From assembly GCA_964648465.1 (NCBI GenBank), contig CAZYMU010000007.1, positions 1 to 64,000 on the forward strand: a stretch of DNA of 64,000 nt, given 5' to 3'. Shown one piece after another: positions 33,716 through 41,643 of the stretch. The notes under the pieces are model-generated. The model was not told the origin of the DNA. It was given only the letters and a program-made list of their open reading frames with translations, and made no database searches. The stretch is from Aminicenans sp964648465 (lineage in GTDB: Bacteria > Acidobacteriota > Aminicenantia > Aminicenantales > Aminicenantaceae). The position numbers and the translations under genes were made by a program. The stretch's first letter is position 1. The number at the start of each line of letters is the position of its first letter.

Positions 33716-34438
33716 TTATCCTCCAAAGGTCGGGCCTAAAACACTCCCTAGAGCAACAGTTATTACAATATATAAGGCCCAGAGTGAGAGCACAAATGCA
33801 GCTGATTTTTTTACCGTTAAACGGCTCACAACTGCCAATCCGATAATCCACAAAATTAACTGCCACGCTACAAACAAGTCAAACTTAGAAAGAAATCGAT
33901 ACAAAATCGATGAGTCTTGTCCTATTCCGGGCATTGGAAGAAAAAGACTCAGGTTAGTCGATACACCCAGGGTCGTTCCCTTCGATAGGATGAGAAACGA
34001 ATGTATTATCCCTCCCAATGTCGTTACCATGGAAGTCCATGCTACAACGGAAAAAATATTCTTGAACTTTGTTTCTCCTCCCATAATTGTATTGCAGCCC
34101 AAAAGAAGTACTCCTGACAGAATCGACCAAACAATAAGAAATCCAACAGGAGTAAGCACGACGCTTACGTATTTCATACTTCCCTGCATCATGGATTGCG
34201 CCCTTTCCATCTGCTCAGCAGGGATACCCCGTGCTTCCATGTCGGCAATCCTCTCCTTCACTATAATATCCATCACCGTCATACTCATCACGATCGTAAG
34301 GATAGCTGCAACGATAAACGGAAACAGCCACGTCGGTTTCCGAGCAATGCTATCGAAAGTTTCACGAGGGGACATAAAAATCCCAACAAGCCTTCCAAAA
34401 GGACCTATTTCTTCCACTGACTTTTCCTCTTCAGTCAA
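33716..34438 (-). CDS. Yip1-domain integral membrane protein
   Basis: 240 residues with about five hydrophobic segments and the Yip1-family opening (GIFMSPRETFDSIARKPTW). Bacterial Yip1 proteins are of unknown function. The start is a TTG codon at 34438, supported by AAGGAGGG at the right distance. It starts 20 nt after the large BNR protein on the same strand, so the two are likely co-transcribed. Confidence 0.85.
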   Translation of the reverse strand: MTEEEKSVEEIGPFGRLVGIFMSPRETFDSIARKPTWLFPFIVAAILTIVMSMTVMDIIVKERIADMEARGIPAEQMERAQSMMQGSMKYVSVVLTPVGFLIVWSILSGVLLLGCNTIMGGETKFKNIFSVVAWTSMVTTLGGIIHSFLILSKGTTLGVSTNLSLFLPMPGIGQDSSILYRFLSKFDLFVAWQLILWIIGLAVVSRLTVKKSAAFVLSLWALYIVITVALGSVLGPTFGG

Positions 34439-34458
34439 AATACCCTCCTTACCCCTCT

Positions 34459-37400
34459 TTACTCTTTTTCAAGTTTTAGAGGTTTAAATACTTTGAAAAG
34501 CGAGAAATCTGTCTCTTTGAGTAACTTTTTAAAGTTTTCAACATCAGTCTGGTATAAATTATTAAACTTTTCCAAGAAATCTTCAACCTTAGGTTGGACT
34601 TTCTTAAGTTTAACCTTAGCTGCCTGGCTAATCGGTTCAATTCCACCTGACATCCCGTAAACGGCCTGTCTTACCTGGCTGTTTAAGCCGCTGGAACGGT
34701 CGGCAATCCCCTGCTTTGGCGCCACAGGATTCAAAACACCTGCAATGTTCTCAAGTTTTTTATCAAGATCACGTGCAGCTTTTAGAACTTCTTTTGTCTT
34801 GCTTGTACGGTTTCCTCTGGCATATTCCTGGACGGTTTTTACTGCCTTCCTAGTTTCTTCGATCTGACGCTGGGCAGAGTTTACTGTCTCCATTAATTTT
34901 TGAGCCTTCTTGCTCATCTGATAATTGGCTTTAAGAACTTCCATGTCCACTCTTATTCTGGGGTCAGTCTTAACAGTAAACGGCCGTATCGCTTCCTGAC
35001 CATCATATTTAATCTTTACCTTATATTCTCCCGGAAGTACGGTTAAACCGCGTCTCCTAAAACGTCCTGCCTGCTGAGAAGCAACATCCTGCTGCATTTG
35101 CTCTCTAAAATTCCAGTATACCCGGTTTATACCCTTGTTTTCAGTACCTCTCAACTGGCTCACTGTATGGCCGTCGCTATCCAGGATTGTAATGGAAACT
35201 CTTGACGAAGGTGAATTCATCCCTGCACCTCCGCCGATCCGCGGCATTCCACTACGCTGTCTCATCTGCTCAATCATTTCCTGGGACATACCGCTCCTGG
35301 CTTCACTCTCTGAATCCTTTGCTTTAGGCTTGCTGGGAATAAGATAATAAGTGATGCAAGCACCCAATCTTTTATTTTCACCCACAAACACAGTATCTCC
35401 AGGACTCTGGTAGGAACTAAAACGCCCCTGTTGAAACTGGCATGCATCCGGAACCTTGAAAAGGTGGAGTTTTTCCTGGACAAAAGCTTCGGAAATTTCC
35501 CTCAATGGAGATATATCATCGATGACATAGAGAGAACGGCCATGTGTAGCAATAATCAAATCATTCTCCCTTGGATGAACTGCCAGGTCACGTACTGGAA
35601 CAATCGGCAGTCCGTGAGTCCACTTCATCCAATTTTTTCCGCCGTTGAAACTGATAAAAAGCCCAAATTCTGTTCCAAGAAACAGCAGGTTTTTATTTAC
35701 CGTATCCTCTTCAATAACATGTACAAAACCATCAATCTCAGGAGTAACCAGGCTCTTCCATGTTTTACCATAATCATGTGTGACAAACACATAAGACGTC
35801 CAGTTCGACCGGCGGTGGTCATCAAAAACAACATAGGCCACAGCAACATCAAATTTGGACGCTTCCACATGAGGGATCCATGCTGCAGCAGGAACAGGTG
35901 CTTTTTTACCGCTTGTAAGGGACCTGGAAACTAATTCCCAATTCTCTCCTGCATCCTGAGTCAACTGAACATTCCCATCGTCAGTACCTACCCAGATCAC
36001 TCCTTCCTTCACTGGGCTCGGAGCGATGCACATAATCGTTGTGTGATTTTCAGCATTAGTCACATCCAGAGTCAAGCCTCCGCTTTCTGCCTGTTTCTGT
36101 TTCTCAGGGTCATTTGTCGTTAGATCCGGACTCATAATCTCCCAAGTTTTTCCTTTGTCTGTACTTCGGTGGACAAACTGGCTTCCTAGATAAATTGTGG
36201 CAGGTTTAAAAGGATCCACAGCAAAACCAGCATTCCAGTTATAGCGGTCTTTAACATCGGACTCAGTCGGAATAATATTCCGGCTTGTTCCTAAAGAAAT
36301 GTCAAAATAATAGAGATTTCCTCCCTGGGACATGCCATAACCGGCATTAGGATTTTCAGGATCGGGTTCTGTATCGAAACCATCACCCCCCCCAACTGTC
36401 TTCCAGAAATAGCTGTAAATTGCTCTTTCCTTCAGAACATAGGCTGGTCCCCGCCACGATCCGTTATCCTGTAATCCACCATATACATTATAAGGTATCT
36501 CCTTGTCGAAACTTACATGATAAAACTGGCCCAGAGCAAGGTTTTCCACAAAACGCCAGTTTTTGCCCCTGTTATAGCTGATTACAACACCGCCGTCATT
36601 TCCAACAACCATCATCTCTCCATCAGGGTGTATCCACATCGCATGGTAATCAGAATGAGACTGTCCCCAAGAAGTCAAGGATTTGAAATTCTTTCCGCCA
36701 TCCTCACTTACTACCATCCGGGAGTGAAGCATATATACAATATTTTCATTCACAGGGTTGACCCAAATCCGGCAGTAATAAAAAGGCCGGTTGTTTACAC
36801 TGGGTTGGTTATTAACCACCTGCCACTTGAATCCACCATCATCCGAACGTAGAAGCACGCCCTTTTTAGCTTCAACGAGAGCATATACGATCTCCGGCTT
36901 ATTCGTGGAAAAGGCAACTCCCATACGTCCCAGATCTCCTTTAGGGAGACCGTTTTCCGGAGCTAATTTCTTCCACTCTTTCCCGCTATTTACAGTGATA
37001 TAAAGACCGCTTCCAGGACCACCTGACCTGAAAAACCACGGCCACCGCCTGTGTTCCCACATGCAAGCGATAATTTTGTTCGGGTTGCCTGGCTGCATGG
37101 CCATATCAGCAACACCTGTCTTTTCATCCACATATAAGACCTTTCTCCAGGTTTTTCCGCCGTCAACCGTCTTGAAAACACCACGTTCCGGATTTTCTCC
37201 CCATGTAGTTCCAAGGGCTCCCACATATGCAATATCAGGGTCATCTGGGTGCAAGAGGATTTTGGAAATCTTTTCGGTCTTTTCAAGGCCAAGAAACTTC
37301 CATGTTTTCCCTCCATCGACAGTGAGATACACTCCACGGCCCACACCAACGCTGTTGCGAGGTGCAGCTTCACCTGTCCCCACCCAGACGATGTTGGGAT

Positions 37401-37704
37401 TGGACTGGTTTATGGCAATCGCTCCAATCGAAGATACAGGCTGGGCATCAAAAACCGGTATCCATGTAATTCCACCGTTTATCGACTTCCAGAGCCCTCC
37501 AGTAGCAGCCCCCACAAAAATAATATTGGGGTTGGATACTGCAACATCAATAGCCCCTATCCTCCCACTCATATTGGCCGGGCCGATACTTCTGGCTTTT
37601 AATCCTGCCAACAATTGAGGATCGATTTTGGCAAACGATAGCTGGTAAAAAACTAAAAAGAAAACTGCAAATAAAACACATGCTTTAAAACTAAACTTTT
37701 TCAT
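34459..37704 (-). CDS. Large secreted BNR/sortilin-like beta-propeller protein
   Basis: 1081 residues. A signal peptide (~1-25) is followed by many BNR/Asp-box-type repeats (S-x-D-G-G-K-T-W variants such as SINGGITW, TVDGGKTWKF, TVDGGKTWRK, SDDGGFKW, STDKGKTW, QDAGENWE). These build one or two beta-propellers of the VPS10/sortilin or glycosyl-hydrolase-like type up to about residue 760. The C-terminal ~250 residues contain a beta domain and helical, coiled-coil-like stretches. Many copies of this architecture occur in Aminicenantes and Acidobacteria, usually called sortilin-like or WD40/YVTN proteins. It is probably periplasmic or outer-membrane associated; no catalytic residue can be assigned. 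Confidence 0.85.
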   Translation of the reverse strand: MKKFSFKACVLFAVFFLVFYQLSFAKIDPQLLAGLKARSIGPANMSGRIGAIDVAVSNPNIIFVGAATGGLWKSINGGITWIPVFDAQPVSSIGAIAINQSNPNIVWVGTGEAAPRNSVGVGRGVYLTVDGGKTWKFLGLEKTEKISKILLHPDDPDIAYVGALGTTWGENPERGVFKTVDGGKTWRKVLYVDEKTGVADMAMQPGNPNKIIACMWEHRRWPWFFRSGGPGSGLYITVNSGKEWKKLAPENGLPKGDLGRMGVAFSTNKPEIVYALVEAKKGVLLRSDDGGFKWQVVNNQPSVNNRPFYYCRIWVNPVNENIVYMLHSRMVVSEDGGKNFKSLTSWGQSHSDYHAMWIHPDGEMMVVGNDGGVVISYNRGKNWRFVENLALGQFYHVSFDKEIPYNVYGGLQDNGSWRGPAYVLKERAIYSYFWKTVGGGDGFDTEPDPENPNAGYGMSQGGNLYYFDISLGTSRNIIPTESDVKDRYNWNAGFAVDPFKPATIYLGSQFVHRSTDKGKTWEIMSPDLTTNDPEKQKQAESGGLTLDVTNAENHTTIMCIAPSPVKEGVIWVGTDDGNVQLTQDAGENWELVSRSLTSGKKAPVPAAAWIPHVEASKFDVAVAYVVFDDHRRSNWTSYVFVTHDYGKTWKSLVTPEIDGFVHVIEEDTVNKNLLFLGTEFGLFISFNGGKNWMKWTHGLPIVPVRDLAVHPRENDLIIATHGRSLYVIDDISPLREISEAFVQEKLHLFKVPDACQFQQGRFSSYQSPGDTVFVGENKRLGACITYYLIPSKPKAKDSESEARSGMSQEMIEQMRQRSGMPRIGGGAGMNSPSSRVSITILDSDGHTVSQLRGTENKGINRVYWNFREQMQQDVASQQAGRFRRRGLTVLPGEYKVKIKYDGQEAIRPFTVKTDPRIRVDMEVLKANYQMSKKAQKLMETVNSAQRQIEETRKAVKTVQEYARGNRTSKTKEVLKAARDLDKKLENIAGVLNPVAPKQGIADRSSGLNSQVRQAVYGMSGGIEPISQAAKVKLKKVQPKVEDFLEKFNNLYQTDVENFKKLLKETDFSLFKVFKPLKLEKE

Positions 37705-37835
37705 GTTACCTCTTCACACAAACTCTCTATATTTTTGCAATCCAGATATATTCTATATATATTATTTCTATGATGTAAGTCCAGGTTTTCTTCTTTAAAA
37801 ATTGCTGATAGAATTAATATAATATCAAAAAACAT

Positions 37836-38086
37836 ATGAATTTGAGGGGATGGAGGAAGCGACATTAAAAGATTTAGCCTTTCTGAGTCGATCTTTGAGG
37901 GAACCCGCGAAGTCGGGCCTGATGGATGTGTGAGCACTGTATAATCAAATGGGCGGTGTTAATGGTGGCTCGCGGACATTGTGGCGGTGCTTAAGATAAT
38001 CATGCGGAGTTCCAGCAGAGCCGAGAAGATCAGGAGGAAATGGCGTTAAAAATCTTAGTGGAGCGCAGACATGCCCTCAAATTCAT
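37836..38086 (+). repeat. Dispersed TIR repeat, copy C (full length)
   Basis: A 251-bp element with terminal inverted repeats ATGAATTTGAGGGGAT (37836-37851) and ATGCCCTCAAATTCAT (38071-38086). Its interior matches copies A and B closely, with small differences such as GTGGCGGTGC where copy A has AAGGCATTGC. It lies between the BNR gene (minus strand) and the small coiled-coil gene (plus strand). The rest of the 37705-38231 gap is AT-rich with nothing recognised. Confidence 0.88.
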
Positions 38087-38231
38087 CAGATGTACATAAT
38101 ATAAGAAATCCCCCCTCTTTAATTTAAAAATCACCCCAAAAGGGGATTGCGCTTTTATAAAACTATGACTTAAAATATATAAGAATTAACCTCGATTCTT
38201 CAGGTTAAGGCCAAAGCCTAAGGAGATAATG

Positions 38232-38513
38232 ATGTCTCTTAATAAAGAGCAGGAAAACCTTTACAGAAGAACCATGGAAGAGGCAAAAAAGCAGCTCGAT
38301 GGAATCGATGCAGAAATGGAAAAAGAGATTCAAATAGCTAGAGAAAAACTAGCAAAACTCCAAGAATCAAAAAAATCATTTAAACAAATGTATGAAGCTG
38401 GAGCTAAACTTTTAGGAATCGAAATTGGAACTGAAAAAGAAGATGAAGAAAAGCTAAACTCAAAGGAAAAAGCTAAAGAAACAAGAGAAGAAGAATTTTC
38501 AGTAAATCCTTGA
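38232..38513 (+). CDS. Small coiled-coil protein of unknown function
   Basis: 93 residues, highly charged, with heptad-like helices over residues ~5-55 (EEAKKQLDGIDAEMEKEIQ) and an acidic/lysine tail. No signal peptide or known domain is visible. AGGAG at 38221-38225 is best spaced for the second of two adjacent ATG codons (38232). It lies alone between the repeat and the EamA gene. Function unknown. Confidence 0.7.
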   Translation: MSLNKEQENLYRRTMEEAKKQLDGIDAEMEKEIQIAREKLAKLQESKKSFKQMYEAGAKLLGIEIGTEKEDEEKLNSKEKAKETREEEFSVNP

Positions 38514-38620
38514 CATCCCATTATCAGTTTTCCTTGGATTATTCATAATAACTTCCGGATTTTACTATCTAAAATAACATTTTTTCCGTATAATCATACG
38601 TTATTTTACTTTTTCTAGAA

Positions 38621-39532
38621 ATGATTTCACTAATAGAATCCTTGACGACCTTTCCGTATCTCGGAGAAACATTGGCCTTAACTTCGGCTTTTGTATGGGC
38701 AGCAGCAGTAATTCTTTTCAGGATTAGCGGTAGAAAAGTCAATCCTCTCGGCTTGAATTTTTTCAAATGTATAGTTTCAATTCTTTTTTTTGCCGGAATG
38801 ATCTTGATAACAAACCAACCTGTCCTTTTAAAAACACCTTGGCAAAGCTATATACTGCTAGCATTGAGCGGTATAATAGGCATAGGGATTTCAGAAACAC
38901 TCTTCTTTGCCAGCCTCAACCGCCTCGGTGCCGGCCTATCTGCAGTTGTAAGCTGCATTTACAGCCCTTTTGTAATTCTTCTTTCAGTCGCATTTATCCA
39001 AGAACATATGACTTTATTGCAGTTGTTCGGCGTTCTTCTAATTACTTCAGCAGTACTGACAATCTCCCAAAAAAAACACGAAAGCCATATACCCAGAAAA
39101 GACCTCATTTCAGGCATCTCCATGGGAACAGCCTCCATGCTCACACTTGCAGTAGGAATAGTAATAATGAAACCTATCCTGAATAAATCTCCCCTCCTAT
39201 GGACAACCCTGGTCCGGCTTCTTGGAGGAGTTCTATTCCTAAGCATATTGATTTATCTCAATCCAAAACGCCGTGAGATACTGGCAGCAGCATTCTCACC
39301 AAAAAACTGGGGGCCAATGGTCCCTGGCTCATTCCTTGGAGGATGTATTGCACTCCTAGTCTGGATGGGAGGAATGAAATATACTCAAGCATCACAGGCA
39401 TCTGCACTTAGCGAGCTAAACATAATATTTATCTTTATATTAGGTGCTGTTTTTCTTAAAGAACCCGTGACTAAAGGAAGAATAATCGCACTTTTTCTTG
39501 CAGTAATCGGTGCAATCTTAGTAACTTTATGA
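38621..39532 (+). CDS. EamA/DMT-family transporter
   Basis: 303 residues with about ten membrane segments arranged as two EamA halves (~10-145 and ~165-300). The second half ends in the family motif LGAVFLKEPVTKGRIIALFL. Members export small metabolites or amino acids; the substrate is unknown. It is convergent with the TonB-domain gene, with only about 10 nt between them. Confidence 0.9.
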   Translation: MISLIESLTTFPYLGETLALTSAFVWAAAVILFRISGRKVNPLGLNFFKCIVSILFFAGMILITNQPVLLKTPWQSYILLALSGIIGIGISETLFFASLNRLGAGLSAVVSCIYSPFVILLSVAFIQEHMTLLQLFGVLLITSAVLTISQKKHESHIPRKDLISGISMGTASMLTLAVGIVIMKPILNKSPLLWTTLVRLLGGVLFLSILIYLNPKRREILAAAFSPKNWGPMVPGSFLGGCIALLVWMGGMKYTQASQASALSELNIIFIFILGAVFLKEPVTKGRIIALFLAVIGAILVTL

Positions 39533-39542
39533 ATAACCCAGG

Positions 39543-40499
39543 TCAAGTGAGCTTGAAAGTAACCCTAACCGTAAAAATAACTGGCCTCGGCATTCCATCT
39601 AAAATAAATGGCTCATAAATCCACTGCTTAACTGCATCTACTGCAGCTTTATCCAGTTTTGGAATCGACTTTAAGACCATGACTTTTGAAACGCGCCCCC
39701 ATATATCTGTTCTCACACTGAGAATAACAACACCTGAAATTCTACTCTTTCTTGCTTCTAAAGGATAAATCGGGTTAATTTTTTTTATACACTTTGGTGG
39801 AATGATACTTCCTGTTGTTTTGACTGCTTGTTTCTCAAATTCTTCTATTTCCTTTTTCAATTCTTTGGATAATGGAGGAAACGGTGGTGGTGGAGGGAGA
39901 AGAACTTTTCTCTTGGCTGGCGGTGGTGGAGGTGGGACTGGGAGAACCTTATCTTCCGGGCCCGTAATATGGAAAGAGACAAAATATGGTTTTCCTTTTC
40001 TGTCTTCGAATCCGAAGACAGCCATATTGCCACCCAGCAGTGTAATTTCTGTTGTTAACACATTCTCAACATTCTTTTTTTCATCACCGACATGTTCATT
40101 TACAAGAATTAAGAATTGACCTTTATATTTCCATTCTTCAAGAAGGACACGAATTGAGTATTCATTACCATTCAAGCGAAAAAAATGGCTTACGGAATCA
40201 GAATTCTCATTCTTTGACGGAAAATGCAAATCAGCTTCTGTCAATAAAATTACATTCTGCAAATTAAAAACTCTCTTAATCTGTTTTATCTCGTTTTCCA
40301 GTTTAGAGTCAGATTGAATGCTTGCAGTTATGGTAGGCCGAATATATGAGGATGTGACGAACTGCGGTGGATCTAAAGGTTCATGTCTGCTCCCTTCAAA
40401 AACCCTGAGCTTTATATCCAGATTTATGGAAGCTCGAAGCATAAGAAAGGAAAGTCCGGCAATAAAAATTAAAAGCATAATAATTTTTTTCTTATTCAT
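39543..40499 (-). CDS. Membrane-anchored protein with proline-rich linker and TonB C-terminal domain
   Basis: 318 residues. One N-terminal membrane helix (~5-22), a periplasmic domain of about 170 residues, two polyproline tracts (PVPPPPPPAK and LPPPPPFPP) and a TonB-type C-terminal domain (PIYPLEARKSRISGVVILSV through WIYEPFILDG). It starts with a 4-nt overlap with the anti-sigma gene, so it belongs to the sigma/anti-sigma operon. The extra periplasmic domain and the lack of ExbB/ExbD suggest a signalling or envelope role rather than classical TonB energy transduction (inference). Confidence 0.85.
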   Translation of the reverse strand: MNKKKIIMLLIFIAGLSFLMLRASINLDIKLRVFEGSRHEPLDPPQFVTSSYIRPTITASIQSDSKLENEIKQIKRVFNLQNVILLTEADLHFPSKNENSDSVSHFFRLNGNEYSIRVLLEEWKYKGQFLILVNEHVGDEKKNVENVLTTEITLLGGNMAVFGFEDRKGKPYFVSFHITGPEDKVLPVPPPPPPAKRKVLLPPPPPFPPLSKELKKEIEEFEKQAVKTTGSIIPPKCIKKINPIYPLEARKSRISGVVILSVRTDIWGRVSKVMVLKSIPKLDKAAVDAVKQWIYEPFILDGMPRPVIFTVRVTFKLT

Positions 40500-40960
40500 A
40501 TCTCTTCTCCTTCAACAATTTTTTCTGCCCATATAAAAATCATATTAGAATGCTTGGGCTGATAGATAAAAGCCTGTGCTGGCTTGTCCCCAACCTTTAT
40601 ATAATCGATCTTGAAACAATTGGTCTCTTTTAAGGTTGTTTTCTTTTGAACCGATATGTTATGGAGCCAAAGACTCACCAAAACAACAACAAATAAACTT
40701 ACTGCCCCGAAAGCCAATTTCCATTTACCCCATAAAAAGGAATGTCCTTTTCCCCTTACACCACTTAATCTATTCCTTATTGCAGGCCATAAATCTCCGA
40801 CTTCATTTCCCTGAAGAAGCAGGGATCTGACTTCTTCTTCATCAGCAAGTCTTTTCAAACAAAGGTGGCATTTCTGAATATGGTGTTGGATCAAAAAATC
40901 CTGCCAAATTTTCAGGGGAAACATATAAAAGAAAAATTCAACTATTTTACACTTGAACAT
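40496..40960 (-). CDS. Anti-sigma factor with zinc-finger (ZAS-type) motif
   Basis: 154 residues. The motif HIQKCHLC (H-x3-C-x2-C) is the zinc-anti-sigma signature, and a membrane helix lies at ~88-108, leaving a short periplasmic tail. It should bind and restrain the ECF sigma factor encoded just upstream, whose gene overlaps its start by 14 nt. The N-terminus before the zinc motif is hydrophobic and short. Confidence 0.82.
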   Translation of the reverse strand: MFKCKIVEFFFYMFPLKIWQDFLIQHHIQKCHLCLKRLADEEEVRSLLLQGNEVGDLWPAIRNRLSGVRGKGHSFLWGKWKLAFGAVSLFVVVLVSLWLHNISVQKKTTLKETNCFKIDYIKVGDKPAQAFIYQPKHSNMIFIWAEKIVEGEEI

Positions 40961-41486
40961 TTTCTTTCTCCGATAACGATCTGACTTTTTTGCGGGCCTT
41001 AAAAAGGTAAACTCTTACTGTACTCGAAGAGCATCTAAGGATAGAAGCAATTTCCTCGCTTGTATATCCTTCATGGGCCCAAAGTATGAGTGTGATTCTT
41101 TCTTTCGGGCTTAATTCTTTTAAAAACTTATGGCTTATAGGAAAGGCCAGCGATGGATCAGGCGTTTGTACTGCGGACAACTTCTCTGTTTCTATTTTCA
41201 ACTTATTGAATGATTTGAATAAACGGCTCTTCTTCCTTATCTTGTCAATACATTTTCTATAAAGGATTGAATAGAACCAATTTTTGAAATTTGCATTAAA
41301 ATCAAACCTATCCAGATTGCGGTAGACCTGAATAAAAGCTTCCTGGCAGACATCCTCGGCATCTTCCCTGTTCCTGAGCATGTTTAAAGCCACTGTCATC
41401 GCTTTACCCTTATACATATTCACGATTTTTTCATACTCCTCTACTTCTCCTTGAAGACAGCATTTCAAAAGCTGTTTTTCATCCAT
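40947..41486 (-). CDS. ECF-type RNA polymerase sigma factor
   Basis: 179 residues with sigma-70 region 2 (ML-R-N-REDAEDVCQEAFIQVYRNL) and region 4 (LSPKERITLILWAHEGYTSEEIA through SSSTVRVYLFKARKK). It heads a three-gene operon with its anti-sigma factor and a TonB-domain protein. Upstream, on the same strand, TGTAAAC (about 41533-41541) and CGTAAT (41510-41514) are about 18 bp apart and might form an autoregulated ECF promoter; this is weak. The divergent S9 peptidase gene starts 158 nt away and could be a target. Confidence 0.93.
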   Translation of the reverse strand: MDEKQLLKCCLQGEVEEYEKIVNMYKGKAMTVALNMLRNREDAEDVCQEAFIQVYRNLDRFDFNANFKNWFYSILYRKCIDKIRKKSRLFKSFNKLKIETEKLSAVQTPDPSLAFPISHKFLKELSPKERITLILWAHEGYTSEEIASILRCSSSTVRVYLFKARKKVRSLSEKENVQV

Positions 41487-41643
41487 CTGATTAGCTTTAC
41501 ATAATTATATTACGCCCGAACTAATAAATCTGTTTACAGGCGTGACAATTGTAGATTGAAAACGGAAAATAGTGAATAGTAAATTGTTTTGACTTTCAGC
41601 TCATTATTTTTTATCGTAAGAATAATAAAAACAGGAGGCAAAA

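Noticed and set aside
33693..34487. Plus-strand frame of 264 codons
   Set aside because: Antisense to the Yip1-domain gene; no ribosome site or recognisable domain.
35431..35934. Plus-strand frame of 167 codons and similar ones up to 37618
   Set aside because: Shadows of the large BNR-repeat gene on the minus strand.
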